Shown here: positions 61,016 to 64,000 of the stretch, one piece after another
Position numbering within the stretch: position 1 is the stretch's first letter
Layout of the letters: each line of letters starts with the position of its first letter
Assembly: GCA_905178155.1 (NCBI GenBank)
Contig: CAJINV010000003.1
Span: forward strand, 10,473,732-10,537,731
DNA: 64,000 bases
Source of the DNA: Amoebophrya sp. A120
Taxonomy: Eukaryota > Sar > Dinophyceae > Syndiniales > Amoebophryaceae
Direction of reading: 5' to 3'
Notes under the pieces: model-generated
The model's database searches: none
Told to the model about the DNA's origin: nothing
Seen by the model: only the letters and a program-made list of their open reading frames with translations
Made by a program: the position numbers and the translations under genes

Positions 61016-62155
61016 ATCCCATGAACAAAATCCCCCTACCCCGGTTTTTCATCGTTTTTCAAACTATTGAGCAGGTCTGAAAAAAAAAAAAACGCGACCC
61101 GGTCACATGACCCGAGCGTGTGGACCTGAGCGACAGACTCTGTGCACTAGCTAGGGAAAAGGTGGACGATGAGAAGTGACCTTGTGCACACCAGCCACTT
61201 TATCCGAACCATGTGAGATAGCTAGCAACTTTTAGTTTATCAGACATGAGCCATCCGAAATTTGCATATACCAAAATAGTGCTCATGTCCGAAATCCGTG
61301 GATCTCGGATCTCGAGATCAAGTCGAGACCCGAGATCCGCGGACTCTGCGGATCCGAAAACTATTGAGCAGGTCGAAAAAAGTAAAAACCCGAGCTGCCC
61401 AATAGTTTTACTTACAAATGCAAAAACATGACCTCCCTAAACGTGGACCATACCGCGCAAGTTCATACTGCGCCCCCGAACAAACTTGGGGACTCTGCTG
61501 CCATCATGCAGCAGATAGCTTGGTCGAGCCGGTTGCTGAGCATACCACGCATCTTCGTACTGAACCCCCGACGGAGAACCGAAATCAACCCAAACCGAAA
61601 ACCATAGCGATCATTTGTCGTTTTTGTGCTGCGAAAAATGCAGGAAAATCGTCGGGGTAGCTGCCCGAACATGCAGCGGAGTGCGATTTTTTTCAAATCA
61701 GGCCCATTGCGCCAAAGTGCGCCGCTTTTGTTGATTTTTGCAAATTGTGGGCCGGCTCGTGATTTTTCATTCCACTTCTAGGGCTGGCCCACCAGAATAC
61801 TCAGAGCCGGGGCTTCAGAAGTTTGCTGAGCCTTTGGACCCAGATAGTGCAATATTACTAATGGCAGTACTTTCATACACATGCGCGCTGCGCGAAATTC
61901 GGATGGCTCGCGCTTGATAGTTTCCAACTTTCTAGCTATCTCACATGTTTCAAATTAATTAGCTCTTAGTGCGCAAAGGGTGCTGCTTCATGGTCCACCT
62001 CTTCCGCAGCTAGTGCACAGACACAGAGTCTGATGCTCGGGAACCGACGTCGGCATGTGTGAGCAGGTGCCGAAAAAGAAAAAATCAAACCTGCTCAATA
62101 GTTGAAAAAGCGACGAAGTTCCGGGGTAGGGGGAGAAATTTCGTCGAATAGAGTA
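61011..62155 (+). mobile_element. Hairpin introner, 1.1 kb
   Basis: GAGTA flanks both sides (61011-61015 and 62151-62155). The left end TATCCCATGAACAAAATCCC and the reversed right end TATTCGACGAAATTTCTCCC continue into CCCTACCCCGG and CAAACTATTGAGCAGGT / CAACTATTGAGCAGGT. The terminal inverted repeat is thus about 60 bp. Internal pairs (TGTGAGATAGCTAG near 61213 and CTAGCTATCTCACATG near 61933) extend the fold almost through the whole element. The excised length, 1140, is a multiple of three. Confidence 0.9.
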
Positions 62156-62636
62156 CAGCCCTGCTTTCATTCATGTGATTTTATAACAGGTGAGATGCAA
62201 GCCTTTACGCCTGTTGTTGCGGTGCACACGCAGAGCGGAAAGCGCAGCAAAGCCAAATGCATCCTGACCACGCGCATTTGCATTTCTGCACTTGCTTTAT
62301 GCTCCGACCGATTTTGTACGCATTCTGCCTCTACTAGAGGCACGAGGAAAGATGCGCGAAGAAGACATTGAAAAAAGAGAAAGAGCTACTAGTTGATCAT
62401 GCGCATTCTGACAGCGACCGCGCACCCCAAAAGCACTGAAATTCTTTTAATTACAGTATTACAGTGCGTGCATCGTCATCATTTTTATTTTTTGCTGCAT
62501 TAATCAGGTGACGAAAAAACCTAGCCTAAGCCAACGACGTTACCACTAGGGTACCAGGGCAGGCTATTCCTGCCGCGCGTCGGAGGAGGGAGTTGCGCCG
62601 AGCCCCGCTCGAACTAATCACCATCATCATCATCAG

Positions 62637-62790
62637 GTGACTTCAGTGGAGATTTGCCACTGCAGAAGGAAGTACTCGTTGCGTATCGCGATGGTCTGCT
62701 GGCTTTGTACCGTGACGGAATATTAATTGCGCTTGGAGAGAGCTTGCCGCATATGAGCCTCAGTACATGTTCTTGTAGACATAGTCGCAG
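62637..62790 (+). CDS. Exon-like segment
   Basis: After the acceptor CATCATCAG the frame reads DFSGDLPLQKEVLVAYRDGL and LALYRDGILIALGESLPHM. The edge CCGCA-TATGAGCC may be an introner start. No family recognised. Confidence 0.35.
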
Positions 62791-63129
62791 TCGGAGTCGA
62801 CTCACACGTCTCTTTGTTCAGAACGAATCAAGCGAGACTACAGACTGCAAGTCGCTAGTAAGGGTTTTTAATTATGACAAGTGCTCTGTGCAGCTTGTCT
62901 AGCACTAGCACTTCAGCTGGGCCGCACGCGGTTCGATATTGTGCACCCAGTCTAGAAACGAATAAACCGACTGGGTGAGGTCGTGGAGCCCATACATTCT
63001 CATTCATCGATAGACGAGAGGAAGGTGGTCTCTTGATATGATGAAATGCGCTCAATGGATTACGATTGGGTGGGTGGGGCTCCCGAAATGCGCGGCGCGC
63101 ACTAGCTCTGGAGGGCGGGTGGATTACTC

Positions 63130-64000
63130 ATTTCAGCACGACTTTTCCGAACTGCGGAAGCTCTGCCAGTCCTGGGCCAGATAACTTAGTTTCTTGCCCT
63201 TGTCAAGTTCTCGCTCTTTGGCTCCTCCTTTAGATGATGGCGGGGAACAGATGGAACGACCACAAACCTGATACTTGTGATTAGTGCCTGCGCGCATTTT
63301 TCTCCGGAGAACTGCGCTGCAGGGTAGCATCGCTTGCGCGCTCCTCGCGTTCTTCTTTTTCCTCATGCGCACACGACTTGCCAAAGAATTTCAATTTCTG
63401 CGCCATGAGCCCAAAAGATGCCTGCAAAGAGCCGCAGACTTGTCCGACTTTTTCACACGTCTGGAGGCGATGTGTGTGCCTGCGTGTCCTCCGCGGAGGT
63501 CCGCTTTCCGTTGATGAGCTTGAGCTCAGCTCTCGGACTCGGGAGCATTTTCAATCTGGTACTGCGCGCGACAAGAACATCGAGACTGACTTGCATGGTC
63601 ATGGAGAGGCGGATATGACTATGAGGAAAAGGGGTGAGTTGTGTCATAGCGTAATTTTAGCGACTCTGGTGCGGTAAGTTTTTTACGGAATCAAATCTGC
63701 GGGGGAGTCCGAGCTTGTTACCACCTATGCTATGCGGAGCCTATTCAAGCACTACAAACTTTACCAGTAGTATGAAATTGCGCATCAGTTTTGTTTCGTG
63801 ATTCGTCCACAGCTCCTACTTTTAGAAGCTCTTGCGTGAGCCGCGCTTAATTCTTACGGTGGCCGCCCACCACTGCGACGCACAGTTTGAGGACTTGTCT
63901 GGATAATATTTTTTCATCTTCATGCTTATCTTCCACTCCTTCCATTGGTCGTCAGCGTTCGCGATGGAGACATGTGGAGGCGTCATGACACCGTCACTGG
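63130..64000 (+). other. Window end with short exon-like frames
   Basis: A frame near 63134-63180 reads QHDFSELRKLCQSWA. One at 63400-63660 reads DACKEPQTCPTFSHVW and SVDELELSSRTREHFQ. These may be exons of the same unresolved gene; I cannot join or identify them. Confidence 0.25.

Overview
This window looks like nuclear DNA of a eukaryote. Conserved proteins are broken into many short exons by introns, with wide spacers, minisatellites and transposon-like repeats between them. The most telling trait is the introns. Besides ordinary GT-AG introns, about twenty are transposon-like 'introners'. Each is an element whose ends are inverted repeats, usually beginning TAT and ending ATA, flanked by a 5-bp direct repeat. 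Removing the element plus one copy of the repeat restores the reading frame. From memory, introners of this style with non-canonical splice sites are known from Amoebophrya, a parasitic dinoflagellate relative (Syndiniales). I infer that kind of alveolate but cannot prove it from this window. Every supportable gene is on the + strand.

Layout. 667-6559: 3' two thirds of a glycerol kinase (six exons). 7786-9242 and 32306-33246: two copies of a non-autonomous DNA transposon with 12-bp terminal inverted repeats and perfect 8-bp target duplications, filled with palindromic minisatellite. 10957-15352: a drug/metabolite-type transporter fused to a LicD/fukutin-like phosphotransferase domain, with one introner. 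18547-22025: a nucleotide-sugar-transporter-like protein in seven exons separated by six introners. 25205-28366: a triose-phosphate-transporter-family protein. 30732-32260: an unidentified reading frame split by one introner. 36205-42874: a long gene with weak myosin-head similarity and a degenerate P-loop. 43113-44297: a small coiled-coil protein. 47555-51765: a RING-H2 protein with two SAP-like segments (seven exons, complete frame). 54076-55685: a Ser-rich single-pass membrane protein. 56408-57916: a protein carrying a repeated FLxRGRG-like motif. 60235-63660: exon-like pieces of at least one unresolved gene, with a 1.1-kb hairpin introner.

How the genes fit together. Three membrane carriers of the same superfamily lie within 18 kb, one fused to a LicD-type transferase. 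This suggests a local group of Golgi/ER sugar-nucleotide or phosphometabolite transport genes. Glycerol kinase supplies glycerol-3-phosphate for lipid synthesis. The remaining genes have no obvious shared pathway.

Limits. Exon joins were made by eye from protein-family similarity, reading frame, splice dinucleotides and direct repeats. Joins marked tentative need transcript data. I saw no rRNA, tRNA, CRISPR or spliced-leader sequence, but short RNA genes could be missed by reading alone.
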